From the NCBI GenBank assembly GCA_963844655.1, contig CAWJPA010000007.1:558001-622000 (forward strand): 64,000 nucleotides of DNA, written 5' to 3'. Numbering within the stretch: the first letter of the stretch is position 1; the number at the start of each line of letters is the position of its first letter. Under the pieces are notes generated by a model that saw only the letters and a program-made list of their open reading frames with translations, was not told the DNA's origin and searched no databases. The DNA is from JASHPR01 sp963844655 (GTDB taxonomy: Bacteria > Actinomycetota > Actinomycetes > Streptosporangiales > Streptosporangiaceae). Positions 32,983 through 40,929 of the stretch are shown piece by piece. Made by a program: the position numbers and the translations under genes.

Positions 32983-34328
32983 ATCCCCGTGAAGCCGGGG
33001 AACGTCTTGCCCACGGTCGCGGCGTTGCCGACCCGCAGGCCGCCCGGCAGGGCCAGCCCGAGCACCGCGGCCGCCATGACCAGCCGGTGGTCGTCGTGGC
33101 TGGCGAAGGAGCCGTCCCCGTGCAGCGGCCGGGGCCGGATCTCCAGGCCGTCCTGGCGCTCGGTGACGTCCCCGCCCAGCCCGCCGAGCTCCCCGGCCAG
33201 CGCGGCCAGCCGGTCGCTCTCGTGCGTGCGCATGTGCCCGATGCCGGTGAACACCGACGGCGAGTCCGCCAGCGCGGCCAGCGCGGTCAGCACCGGGACG
33301 GACTCGCTGATGTCACCCAGGTCCGCGGTGATGCCGCGGATCGCGCCCGTCCCTGTGACCTTCATCCCGCCATCGGAGGGCGTGCACGCGGCGCCCATCC
33401 GGGTGAGCACATCGAGAATCTGGGCCGCGGGCTGCGCGGTCCGCTCCGGCCAGCCGGCGATCGTGACCTGGCCGCCGGTCACCAGCGCGGCCGCGAGGAA
33501 CGGGACGGCGTTGGACAGGTCGGGCTCCACCGCCACGCCGGCGGGATGCAACTGGCCGGGGTGCACCCGCCAGACATCCGGAACGAAATGTGCTGGCCTG
33601 CTGCCGTGCACCCGGTTCCCGGTTTCCACCTCCGCCCCGGCGTCCCGCAGCATCTGCACGGTCATCGCGATGTGCGGGGCGGACGGGACCCGAGGGCCCT
33701 CGTGCCGGATCTCGGCGCCCTTGCCGTAGCGCGGGGCGGACAGCAGCAGCCCGGACACGAGCTGCGAGGAGCCGGAGGCGTCCAGGGTGACCGTGCCGCC
33801 GCTGATCCCGCCGCGCCCGCGGACCAGGAACGGGATGGCGCCGCGGCCCCCGTCGTCGATGACCGCGCCAAGCTCGCGGAGCGCGGCCAGCAGCGGGCCG
33901 ACGGGGCGCGCCGCGGCGCGCCCGTCGCCGCGGAATTCCACATCGGCCCGGGCCAGCGTGGCCGCCGGCGGAACGAACCGCAGCACGGTGCCCGCGTTCC
34001 CGACGTCCACCGTGGCCGCGCCGGTCCGCCGGCCCGGCGTCACCCGCCAGGCCGGAACGTCCCCGTCGCCATCCGTGCCGTCGCTGGTGCCGCCGTCGTC
34101 GATCTGGGCGCCGAGCGCGCGCAGCGCCCCGGCCATCAGCAGCGTGTCCCTGGCCCGCAGCGGGTTGGTGATGACGGTCGGGCTGCCGGCCAGCGCGGCC
34201 AGAACCAGGGCACGGTTGGTCACCGATTTCGACCCGGGCGGCCGCAGCCCGGCACGCACCGGCCCGGCGGCGGCTGGTGCCTGCCAGTCCGGGGCCGATC
34301 CGGGTTCCGGTTCCGCACCTCTGGGCAT
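32955..34328 (-). CDS. aroA: 3-phosphoshikimate 1-carboxyvinyltransferase (EPSP synthase)
   Basis: 457 residues with EPSP-synthase signatures: LRPPGSKSVTNRALVLAALA (phosphoshikimate loop), DVGNAGTVLRFVPPAATLAR (PEP loop, LxNAGTxxRF type), FRGDGRAAARPVGPLLAALR, SSQLVSGLLLSAPRYG and FASHDDHRLVMAAAVLGLAL near the C-terminus. It transfers the enolpyruvyl group of PEP to shikimate-3-phosphate in aromatic amino-acid synthesis. A short acidic Gly/Asp insertion (GGTSDGTDGDGD) in the first domain looks like a surface loop. aroA-rsgA overlap by 28 bp. The upstream 245 bp contain a hairpin described separately. Confidence 0.93.
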   Translation of the reverse strand: MPRGAEPEPGSAPDWQAPAAAGPVRAGLRPPGSKSVTNRALVLAALAGSPTVITNPLRARDTLLMAGALRALGAQIDDGGTSDGTDGDGDVPAWRVTPGRRTGAATVDVGNAGTVLRFVPPAATLARADVEFRGDGRAAARPVGPLLAALRELGAVIDDGGRGAIPFLVRGRGGISGGTVTLDASGSSQLVSGLLLSAPRYGKGAEIRHEGPRVPSAPHIAMTVQMLRDAGAEVETGNRVHGSRPAHFVPDVWRVHPGQLHPAGVAVEPDLSNAVPFLAAALVTGGQVTIAGWPERTAQPAAQILDVLTRMGAACTPSDGGMKVTGTGAIRGITADLGDISESVPVLTALAALADSPSVFTGIGHMRTHESDRLAALAGELGGLGGDVTERQDGLEIRPRPLHGDGSFASHDDHRLVMAAAVLGLALPGGLRVGNAATVGKTFPGFTGMWSAMLESA

Positions 34329-34496
34329 GCTGCGAGCGTACTGGCCAGCGCCTGGCTGCGCCGAGATCTAGGTGCCCACCAGGCCTTTGCGGGGCAAGTC
34401 GGCGCAGGATAGGCCGTTCCTGCGGGAACCGCGCACAGCCGGGGTGGTCAGGCGAGGTTTGGCAAACCCGGATCTTGGCTATGAACTGGCACAATC

Positions 34497-34523
34497 TGTG
34501 CTCCCCCTTGACAGGGGAGCACA
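34497..34523. promoter_or_regulatory. 10-bp perfect hairpin containing a TTGACA box
   Basis: TGTGCTCCCC (34497-34506) pairs with GGGGAGCACA (34514-34523), and the loop C-TTGACA carries a perfect -35 hexamer (34508-34513). It lies 50 bp upstream of the SRAP start in the 245-bp spacer divergent from aroA. It may be an operator or a structured leader; no good -10 was found at 17 bp. Confidence 0.45.
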
Positions 34524-34573
34524 CTGGGGGGAAGACCAAACCCCCGGCGGGTCAGTCTGGTCAGGGTGAGGAC

Positions 34574-35527
34574 ATGTGTGGCCGGTATGCGTCAGCGCGT
34601 AAGCGCCTGGAACTCCTCGAGGAGTTCCGCATTGAGCGCGACCGCGTGCCGGAGCAACTCGAGCCCGACTACAACGTTGCGCCGACCAAGCGCGTGTACG
34701 CGGTGGTCACCCGCGACGCCCGCCCGTCAGAGGGGGCAGGAGCGGCCGAGGCCAAGGCGGCCGAGGCCAGAGCGGCCCAGGCCGCACCGGCCGGGACCAG
34801 CGAGTCCGGGGAGCAGCCGGACGAACTCCAGGGCGTGGCCCGCGAGCTGCGGGTGGTCCGCTGGGGGCTGGTGCCGTTCTGGGCCAAGGACCCCTCGATC
34901 GGCAGCCGCCTGATCAACGCCCGGTCGGAGACCGTGGCCTCCAAGCCCGCGTTCCGGCGCGCGTTCACACGCCGCAGGTGCCTGCTGCCCGCGGACGGCT
35001 ACTACGAATGGCAGCGGCCGGACGGGACCGGCAGCGACGACGCGCCGGGCGGCCGGGGGAAGGGCGGGGCTAAACAGCCGTTTTTCATCTTCCGCCGCGA
35101 CGGCGGCCCGCTGGCCTTCGCCGGGCTGTACGAGCTCTGGCGCGATGATTCGGTGCCGGACGATCACGAGCACGCGTGGCTGTGGACGGCCACGATCATC
35201 ACCACGAGCGCACCGGATGATCTGGGCAAGATTCACGACCGGATGCCCATGATTATCGAGCCGGACCGCTGGGAAGACTGGCTGGATCCGGAGAGCAGAG
35301 ACCCGGCTGACCTGATGGCGCTGCTGGCACCGGCGGCATCGGGCGGTCTGACCTCGTATCCGGTGTCGACGGCCGTCAACTCGGTGCGGAACAACGGCCC
35401 GCAGCTCATCGAGCGCATCGAGCCAGGCCTGGCAGGCCAGGACCTGGACCCGAGCGCCGGCTCTCGCAGATCCCGGAGCGCGGCATCCCAAGGAACCTCT
35501 GGCAGCGTCCCCGACAAGCTGTTCTGA
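34574..35527 (+). CDS. SRAP-domain protein (YedK/HMCES-type abasic-site shield)
   Basis: 317 residues from ATG 34574; the start is fixed because the catalytic Cys2 must follow the processed Met (MCGRYASARKR). Further SRAP residues: NVAPTKRVYAVV, VRWGLVPFWAKDPSIGSRLINARSET with the key Glu, CLLPADGYYEWQ and HDRMPMII with the catalytic His. The family crosslinks covalently to abasic sites in single-stranded DNA and protects them. An Ala/Glu-rich insert (about residues 53-77) and a disordered C-terminus are extra compared with E. coli YedK. The position next to aroA matches Rv3226c in M. tuberculosis. Confidence 0.88.
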   Translation: MCGRYASARKRLELLEEFRIERDRVPEQLEPDYNVAPTKRVYAVVTRDARPSEGAGAAEAKAAEARAAQAAPAGTSESGEQPDELQGVARELRVVRWGLVPFWAKDPSIGSRLINARSETVASKPAFRRAFTRRRCLLPADGYYEWQRPDGTGSDDAPGGRGKGGAKQPFFIFRRDGGPLAFAGLYELWRDDSVPDDHEHAWLWTATIITTSAPDDLGKIHDRMPMIIEPDRWEDWLDPESRDPADLMALLAPAASGGLTSYPVSTAVNSVRNNGPQLIERIEPGLAGQDLDPSAGSRRSRSAASQGTSGSVPDKLF

Positions 35528-35605
35528 GCCAGAGCCTCAACCGGCCGGGCAGCAAGGACACCGTCGGCGCTGCCGGGCCCTGTGCGGTTAGGAGGTAGGT
35601 ATCGG

Positions 35606-35956
35606 ATGGATACCGCCACCGCTCACAAGCGCCTGGAAGAGATCCGTGAGGAGCTCGACAGGTCCATTCGCGTGCTCCGGGGCGAGCAGGAGGCGGACGT
35701 GTGGGCGTCGGACTACCCGCAGGACCCGGCCGACGCCGGTGCCAACCTCTCCGAATCGGAGCGCACCGAGGCGATCCTCGCGCTGGCTAAGTCACAGCGG
35801 TCCCAGGTGCTCGACGCCCTGAAGCGCATCGAGCTTGGCACGTACGGGACGTGCGTGGACTGCGGTGGCGGGGTTCCAGAAGGCCGGCTCGAGGCCAGGC
35901 CGGAAGCGGCCAGATGCGTCAAGTGCCAGGCAAAATGGGACAGGCTACGCCGCTGA
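35606..35956 (+). CDS. DksA/TraR-type zinc-finger protein
   Basis: 116 residues from ATG 35606 with AGGAGGTAGG at 35590. An N-terminal coiled-coil hairpin (HKRLEEIREELDRSIRVLRG ... LALAKSQRSQVLDALKRIEL) is followed by a four-Cys zinc finger, CVDC-x17-CVKC (about residues 88-112). DksA-like proteins insert into the RNA polymerase secondary channel; the acidic tip residues DxxDA are not obvious, so this may be a general regulator of unknown effect. It lies between SRAP and sigR in the conserved block, with its own ribosome site. Confidence 0.83.
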   Translation: MDTATAHKRLEEIREELDRSIRVLRGEQEADVWASDYPQDPADAGANLSESERTEAILALAKSQRSQVLDALKRIELGTYGTCVDCGGGVPEGRLEARPEAARCVKCQAKWDRLRR

Positions 35957-35966
35957 GCCCGATGCT

Positions 35967-35992
35967 GGAATGATCCCGCGGCGAGGCGTGTT
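35967..35992 (+). promoter_or_regulatory. SigR-type promoter (GGAAT-N18-GTT) upstream of sigR
   Basis: GGAAT at 35967-35971 and GTT at 35990-35992 are separated by exactly 18 bases, the SigR/SigH consensus. Transcription would begin near 36000, 2 bases before the GTG that starts the longest sigR frame. This predicts thiol-stress autoregulation as described for the Streptomyces coelicolor sigR p2 promoter. Confidence 0.72.
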
Positions 35993-36001
35993 GGACCGCC
36001 T

Positions 36002-36811
36002 GTGTCAGTCGCAACAAGTCCGCCGCGTTACCGCACGACGAAGACGAATGACGTCTCGACGGTAATGGCGCGCGAACTCAGCGGGCCCGGCGTTGTATCC
36101 TCCGGCCGAGACAGTTGGCAAGTCGGCACGTGGTCAAGCAGCATGTCGCAGCCAGCGATCGCGGAGGGGGTGAGTCCGGTCCCGGAGACACTCGAGGAGC
36201 GCAGCGAGCGCTTTTCGCGCGATGTCTTGCCGTACCTGGATCAGCTGTACGCGGCGGGTATGAGGATGACCCGTAACCCGGCCGACGCCGAGGACCTGGT
36301 GCAGGAGACGTTTGCCAAGGCGTACGCGTCGTTCCACCAGTTCCAGGAGGGCACGAACCTCAAGGCGTGGCTGTTCCGCATCCTCACCAACACGTTCATC
36401 AACACCTACCGCAAGCGGCAGCGTGAGCCGCAGCGGTCAGGTACCGAGGAGATCGAGGACTGGCAGCTGGCCAGGGCCGCGTCGCACACCTCAGGCGGGC
36501 TGAAGTCCGCGGAGGCGGAAGCGCTGGAGCGGCTCCCCGACTCCGATGTCAAGGAAGCGCTGCAGGCTCTCCCCGAGGAGTTCCGCATCGCGGTCTACCT
36601 GGCCGACGTCGAGGGCTTCGCCTACAAGGAGATAGCCGACATCATGGGCACCCCCATCGGGACCGTGATGTCACGCCTGCACCGCGGGCGCAGGCAGCTC
36701 CGGGAGATGCTCCAGGATTACGCGGCCACCGAGGGCCTGGTCCGGGCGTCCACCGCCCCCGCCGAGGCGTCATCATCGGGCGGCGATGAGCCCGGGAAGG
36801 ACGCGGAATGA
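36002..36811 (+). CDS. sigR: Thiol-oxidative stress ECF sigma factor SigR (SigH type), long form
   Basis: The whole open frame encodes 269 residues. The catalytic core (about residue 64 on: RFSRDVLPYLDQLYAAGMRM; region 2 DAEDLVQETFAKAYASFHQF; NLKAWLFRILTNTFINTYRK; region 4 LADVEGFAYKEIADIMGTPI then GTVMSRLHRGRRQLREML) is very close to SigR/SigH. ATG 36143 would give the usual short form of 222 residues, GTG 36002 a form with 47 extra residues; the SigR-type promoter sits directly before the longer start. In S. coelicolor the equivalent extended form is unstable and short-lived. It overlaps rsrA by ATGA. Expected regulon: thioredoxin, mycothiol and proteolysis genes. Confidence 0.92.
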   Translation: MSVATSPPRYRTTKTNDVSTVMARELSGPGVVSSGRDSWQVGTWSSSMSQPAIAEGVSPVPETLEERSERFSRDVLPYLDQLYAAGMRMTRNPADAEDLVQETFAKAYASFHQFQEGTNLKAWLFRILTNTFINTYRKRQREPQRSGTEEIEDWQLARAASHTSGGLKSAEAEALERLPDSDVKEALQALPEEFRIAVYLADVEGFAYKEIADIMGTPIGTVMSRLHRGRRQLREMLQDYAATEGLVRASTAPAEASSSGGDEPGKDAE

Positions 36812-37092
36812 GCTGCGGTAAGCCTCACGAGGTGCCGTGTACCGAGGTACTGGCCCGCGTGTACTCCTATCTCGACGGCGAGATCGAGGTCAACGGCTAC
36901 GCGCAGATCCGCGAGCACCTCGATGAGTGCGGCCCCTGCCTGCGCGAGTTCGGCCTGGAAGAGGCCGTCAAAAAGCTGGTGCACCGATGCTGCGCGTCCG
37001 AGCCCGCGCCGAGCGGACTGCGGTCCAAGGTGCTGGTCAGGATCCAGGAGATCCGGGCCGAGCTCGAAGTCACCGAGTACCGCGTCGACTAA
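36808..37092 (+). CDS. rsrA: Zinc-binding redox-sensing anti-sigma factor RsrA
   Basis: 94 residues with the ZAS motif HLDECGPC: His37, Cys41 and Cys44, plus Cys11, at the same numbering as S. coelicolor RsrA. In the reduced state zinc-bound RsrA holds SigR; disulfide formation releases zinc and sigma. Additional cysteines (C3, C61-C62) are present as in RsrA. It is translationally coupled to sigR by a 4-bp overlap. In M. tuberculosis the counterpart is RshA, in the same genomic position. Confidence 0.92.
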   Translation: MSCGKPHEVPCTEVLARVYSYLDGEIEVNGYAQIREHLDECGPCLREFGLEEAVKKLVHRCCASEPAPSGLRSKVLVRIQEIRAELEVTEYRVD

Positions 37093-37182
37093 CGCGCCCC
37101 CCGCTAACGCCCCCAGCTCCGTCGGTTAACGCGTCTGCCCCTGCTCCGCCCGCCAACGCGCCACGCGCCCGGCTCCGTCGGC

Positions 37183-37518
37183 TAATGCGCCCTGCCCCCG
37201 GCTCCGCCCTGCTAACGGCCCTGCCCGACTTCGCCGGCGAGCGCGCCTTGCCCGCAGCTCCGTCGGCTAGCGCGCCCGCCGCTGCTCCGTCCGCCAACGC
37301 GCTACGCGCCCGGCTCCGTCGGCTGACGGCCCTGCCCCGGCTCCGTCGGCTAATGCGCCCTGCCCCCGGCTCCGCCCTGCTAACGGCCCTGCCCGACTTC
37401 GCCGGCTAGCGCGCCTTGCCCGCAGCTCCGTCGGCTAGCGCGCCCGCCGCTGCTCCGTCCGCCAACGCGCTACGCGCCCGGCTCCGTCGGCTGACGGCCC
37501 TGCCCCGGCTCCGTCGGC
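37183..37518. repeat. Two tandem copies of a 168-bp GC-rich repeat
   Basis: Copy 1 (37183-37350) and copy 2 (37351-37518) are nearly identical; the clear difference is G to T in GCCGGC(G/T)AGCGCG. Each contains several GCTCCGTCGGCTA-type words, which also occur before and after the pair (about eight in 37120-37530). All frames here are Ala/Arg/Pro low-complexity, so I regard it as non-coding. It begins shortly after the rsrA stop. Confidence 0.8.
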
Positions 37519-38243
37519 TAGCGCGCCCCGTCCCGGGGCTGCGACTGACGGCGGCCCCGGCATCCCCTCCGGCCGCCGCGCCCGTGGATGAACCGGGAGG
37601 GCCGCTCCAGCGACCCCAACGGTACATCCACGCGTCCGGCCAGCGGCTCGCCCAGAGCCCCAGGGGCGGGTGAGACTTGCGGGGCGGCTGTGCGGGGCGG
37701 CCAGCGTCAGGCTAGGTCGGCGGAGCCGGGGCGGGGCGCGCAGTCGGGCGAGGCCGACCGGGCCGGTGCGCGCGGTCGGGCGAGGCCAGCCGTGAGCGGG
37801 GCGCGCGGTCGGGCGAGTCCGCCGGGCGGGGCTTCGCAGGCAGGCGAGACCGACCGGCCAGGGCGCAGTCAGGCGAGGCCAGCCGGGAGCGGCGTGGTCG
37901 GGCGAGGCCGACCGGGCGGGGGTGCGCGGTCGGGCGAGGCCAGCCGGGAGCGGCGCGCGGTCGGCGGGGAGTGGCGGCGTGTAATGCGTTCGGGCTTTTC
38001 GTCGCTTCTTATACGGAGGCGTCCGCGCCGCTTCGATTACACATTGCATCGTGCCGTGTACAAATTGAGTACGTTGGGCCTGAAGCCTTCGCGCAGGCGT
38101 TCAACCGCGTTACTCTGAGTGGCGGCACAAGGCTAAGCGCACATCGCCATAAGCAACTTGCGGAAGTTGCGGTGGTCTGCGGGCAGCCGGGTTGTTCCGG
38201 GCAGGGTCGGCCGGGTTTGCCACCAGCCGGCTGCGAGGGGGTC
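37519..38243 (+). other. Non-coding spacer: GC-rich repeats, then AT-richer structured leader of the HD-GYP gene
   Basis: 37690-37975 consists of short imperfect repeats of the form GGTCGGGCGAGGCCAGCCGG with strong G-over-C skew on this strand. From 37980 the base composition drops in GC and single hairpins appear, e.g. GCAACTT-GCGG-AAGTTGC (38153-38170). An open frame continues through 37971-38243 into the HD-GYP gene but is unlike a protein. This part probably holds the promoter and 5' leader of the HD-GYP pair. No known riboswitch was recognised. Confidence 0.55.
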
Positions 38244-39599
38244 ATGGGCAGGGTCTCGCGGGCTGCGTGGGTTTACATTGCGGCGGTCGTGATTGCGGCC
38301 GCCTCCGTTGTGGCGCCCAGACTCTCTGACCGCCCCATGAGCGCGAGCTGGTGGATGGCGCTGGGCGTGCTCATGCTGCTGTTCCTGATCTGCGACTCCA
38401 CCCCGACGCCGCTGGCGGCGCGGCAGTCGGCCTGGTCACCGAGCTCATCGGCCACCCTGGCCGCGGTGGTGCTGCTCGGCCCGATCGGCGCCGCGCTGGT
38501 CGGGGCCGTGTCCGTGCTGAGCCTGCGGCGCAATCTGCTGCTGGCCGAGCGGGTGTTCAACGGTGGCATGTCGGCCGTGTCCGGCTACGCGGCCGGCGGA
38601 AACTACCTCGCGCTCGGCGGCCCTGTCGGCCTGCCCCGGCCGCACGACTTCCCCGGCATCGTGCTGCCGTTCGCGGCCGCCGCCGCCGCGCACGTCTTCG
38701 TCAACCTCGCGCTGATGTGGGGGATGCTGCAGCTGACCAAGCATGAGGGCCGCGCGCAGCGCCGGATCCAGCTCGAGTCCAGCCTGCCGCTGCTGCTGGC
38801 CTCCGACCTGGGCTACGCCTCGCTCGGCCTGGTGATCGCCGCCCTGTGGACGGTGATGGGGCCGTTCGCGGCCGCGCTCGTGCTGGTGCCGCTGTTCGTG
38901 GCCCGCTGGGCCATGGGCCAGTTCGCCGAGCAGCAGCGGGCCTACGCGGCCACCATGGCGGCGCTCTGCCAGGCCGTGGAGACCAAGGACTTCTACACCC
39001 GGGGCCACAGCGAGCGGGTCTCCCGCGGTTCCGGCATGATCGCGCGGCAGATCGGCATGCACAGCGACCGGGTCGAGGCGATCATGTTCGCCGGCATGCT
39101 GCACGACGTGGGCAAGCTCGGCGTGCCCACCAAGGTGCTGCAGAAGACCGGGCCGCTGACCGAGGAGGAGTACGCCGCGATCCAGCTGCACCCGATGCGG
39201 GGGCTGGAGATCGTGCGGGAGATCGGCTTCCTCAACGAGGCCCTGGCCGGCATCATGCACCACCACGAGAAGATCGACGGCACGGGCTACCCCATGGGCT
39301 TCGCCGGCGACGAGATACCCGAGTTCGCCCGCGTGATCGCCGTGGCCGACGCGTTCGACTCGATGACATCGACCCGGTCCTACCGCGCCGCGCGGCGGAT
39401 GAGCGAGGCCATCGACGAGCTGCGCAAGGGCGCCGGGACCCAGTTCGACCCCGCCCTGGTGGAGGCGTTCATCGCTTCGCTGCACCGGGACGGCTGGCGG
39501 CTGCCCGAGCGCGCCGCCGCCCCGGTCGACCAGCAGACCGTGACCGCGCAGGACCACGACGACCCGACGGCGCCGCTGCGGGTCATCGAGAGCTACTGA
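38244..39599 (+). CDS. Membrane HD-GYP domain phosphodiesterase
   Basis: From ATG 38244 (GAGGGGG just upstream) 451 residues. The first 230 residues form about six to seven membrane segments (VYIAAVVIAAASVVAP; WWMALGVLMLLFLICD; LAAVVLLGPIGAALVGAVSV; VIAALWTVMGPFAAALVLVP). The cytosolic C-terminus is a complete HD-GYP domain: FYTRGHSERVSRGSGMIAR, GMLHDVGKLGVP (HD), IMHHHEKIDGTGYPMGFAGD (HHEKxDGxGYP) and VADAFDSMTSTRSYR. This should hydrolyse c-di-GMP or a related dinucleotide. It is followed by a second, degenerate HD-GYP gene 15 bp downstream. Confidence 0.87.
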   Translation: MGRVSRAAWVYIAAVVIAAASVVAPRLSDRPMSASWWMALGVLMLLFLICDSTPTPLAARQSAWSPSSSATLAAVVLLGPIGAALVGAVSVLSLRRNLLLAERVFNGGMSAVSGYAAGGNYLALGGPVGLPRPHDFPGIVLPFAAAAAAHVFVNLALMWGMLQLTKHEGRAQRRIQLESSLPLLLASDLGYASLGLVIAALWTVMGPFAAALVLVPLFVARWAMGQFAEQQRAYAATMAALCQAVETKDFYTRGHSERVSRGSGMIARQIGMHSDRVEAIMFAGMLHDVGKLGVPTKVLQKTGPLTEEEYAAIQLHPMRGLEIVREIGFLNEALAGIMHHHEKIDGTGYPMGFAGDEIPEFARVIAVADAFDSMTSTRSYRAARRMSEAIDELRKGAGTQFDPALVEAFIASLHRDGWRLPERAAAPVDQQTVTAQDHDDPTAPLRVIESY

Positions 39600-39614
39600 C
39601 CGCAGGAGGACCTG

Positions 39615-40919
39615 TTGGCGATACGCCAGGCCGACGAGCGGCTGCCTTCGTGGCAGGCGATGGACTCGGGGCGGCTGCTGCTGCTGGCCGCGGTCGGGAT
39701 GATCGTCGTAGCCGCGCTGGCGCACACGGCCGCCGCCGACCAGATCGTGGACCCGCGGACCGCGATCGCGTTCGGCTCGGTCATCGCCGTCGGCGAGCTG
39801 CTCAGGCTCGGCCTGCCCGGCGGCCGGGAGGCGGCGCCGATCGCCACGGCCACCGCCCTGGCCTACGCGCTGCTGCTGCGGGTCGGCCAGCTGCCTCCGC
39901 ACCCGGTGCCGCGGATCCCGGCCCTGCAGGTCATCGCCGTCACCGCGGTGGGCATGATCGTCGGCGCGCTGCCGCACATCGCCGCGGGCCGCCCGGCCGG
40001 GCTGACCGGGATGGCGACCCGGCTCGTCGCGGTGGCCTGCGTGGCGTTCGCGTTCCGGCCGTTCGCGGGCACGGAGGCGATCAGCGGGGGCCGGCGCTGG
40101 TGGGTCGCGTTCGCGGTGATGACCCTGCTGGTCGCGATCGGCTGGCTGATCGAGGCGATGATCGGCGCGCTGATCCGGGCGGACGACGTCGGAGCCAGGT
40201 TCTCGGTCGCGCTCTGGGACGAGATGCGGGTGCAGCTGCCGCTGGGCGCCGCGGTCGGCGTGTCCGCCATGATGCTCGCGTTCGCGGCCGAGGTCATGGG
40301 CCTGGCCGAGCTCGCGGTGTTCATGGGACCGCTGCTGGTGACGCAGGTCGCGTTCCGCCGGTACTCCGGCATCAGGGCCACGTACCTGCAGACCGTGCGC
40401 GCGCTGGCCCGGGTCACCGAGGTGGGCGGGTACGTGGAGAGCGGGCATTCCCGCCGGGTCAGCAGGCTCGCCGTGGCCGTGGGCCAGGAGCTTGGGCTGG
40501 CCGAGCCCGACCTGCTGAACCTGGAGTACGCCGCGCTCATGCACGACATCGGGCAGCTGGCGCTGCCCGACCCCATCCCGGGCGGGGCCACCGTGCTGGT
40601 CTCCCGGGAGGACCAGCAGCGCATCGCGGAGCTGGGCGCCGACGTGATCAGCAAGGCCGGCGTGCTCGACCGGGTGGCCGAGCTGGTGCGGTGCCAGAGC
40701 TGGGCGTACCGGGGCCATGACCCCCAGCCGCCGGTCGGCAGCCGGATCATCCGGGCCGCGAACGCCTTCGACGACCTGGTCGGGGGGTCCACCGACCGGG
40801 ACCGCAGCGCGGCCGCGCTGGAGCAGCTGCGCCTGGACACCGCCACCGAGTACGACCCGGGCGTGATCGAGGCGCTCACCGAGGTCGCGGGGAAGCGCCT
40901 GGCCAGCCGCCTGGAGTAG
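39615..40919 (+). CDS. Membrane HD-domain protein with degenerate GYP motif
   Basis: 434 residues from TTG 39615, selected because AGGAGG lies 5 bases upstream and no ATG is well placed. Again an N-terminal membrane region (LLLLAAVGMIVVAALAHTA; WWVAFAVMTLLVAIGWLIEA; LAVFMGPLLVTQVAF) precedes an HD domain: YVESGHSRRVSRLAVAVGQE, YAALMHDIGQLALP. The GYP part reads SWAYRGHDPQPPVGSRII with no HHEKxDGxGYP, and NAFDDLVGG replaces VADAFDALT. Metal and substrate binding may be lost, so it may act as a regulatory partner of the intact protein upstream. Confidence 0.82.
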   Translation: MAIRQADERLPSWQAMDSGRLLLLAAVGMIVVAALAHTAAADQIVDPRTAIAFGSVIAVGELLRLGLPGGREAAPIATATALAYALLLRVGQLPPHPVPRIPALQVIAVTAVGMIVGALPHIAAGRPAGLTGMATRLVAVACVAFAFRPFAGTEAISGGRRWWVAFAVMTLLVAIGWLIEAMIGALIRADDVGARFSVALWDEMRVQLPLGAAVGVSAMMLAFAAEVMGLAELAVFMGPLLVTQVAFRRYSGIRATYLQTVRALARVTEVGGYVESGHSRRVSRLAVAVGQELGLAEPDLLNLEYAALMHDIGQLALPDPIPGGATVLVSREDQQRIAELGADVISKAGVLDRVAELVRCQSWAYRGHDPQPPVGSRIIRAANAFDDLVGGSTDRDRSAAALEQLRLDTATEYDPGVIEALTEVAGKRLASRLE

Positions 40920-40929
40920 GCTCCCCGGC

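Noticed and set aside
37183..37518. CRISPR-like array
   Set aside because: Only two long contiguous copies, no spacers, no cas genes.
38000..38243. c-di-GMP (GEMM) or c-di-AMP riboswitch before the HD-GYP gene
   Set aside because: The conserved motif words of either class could not be found by eye.
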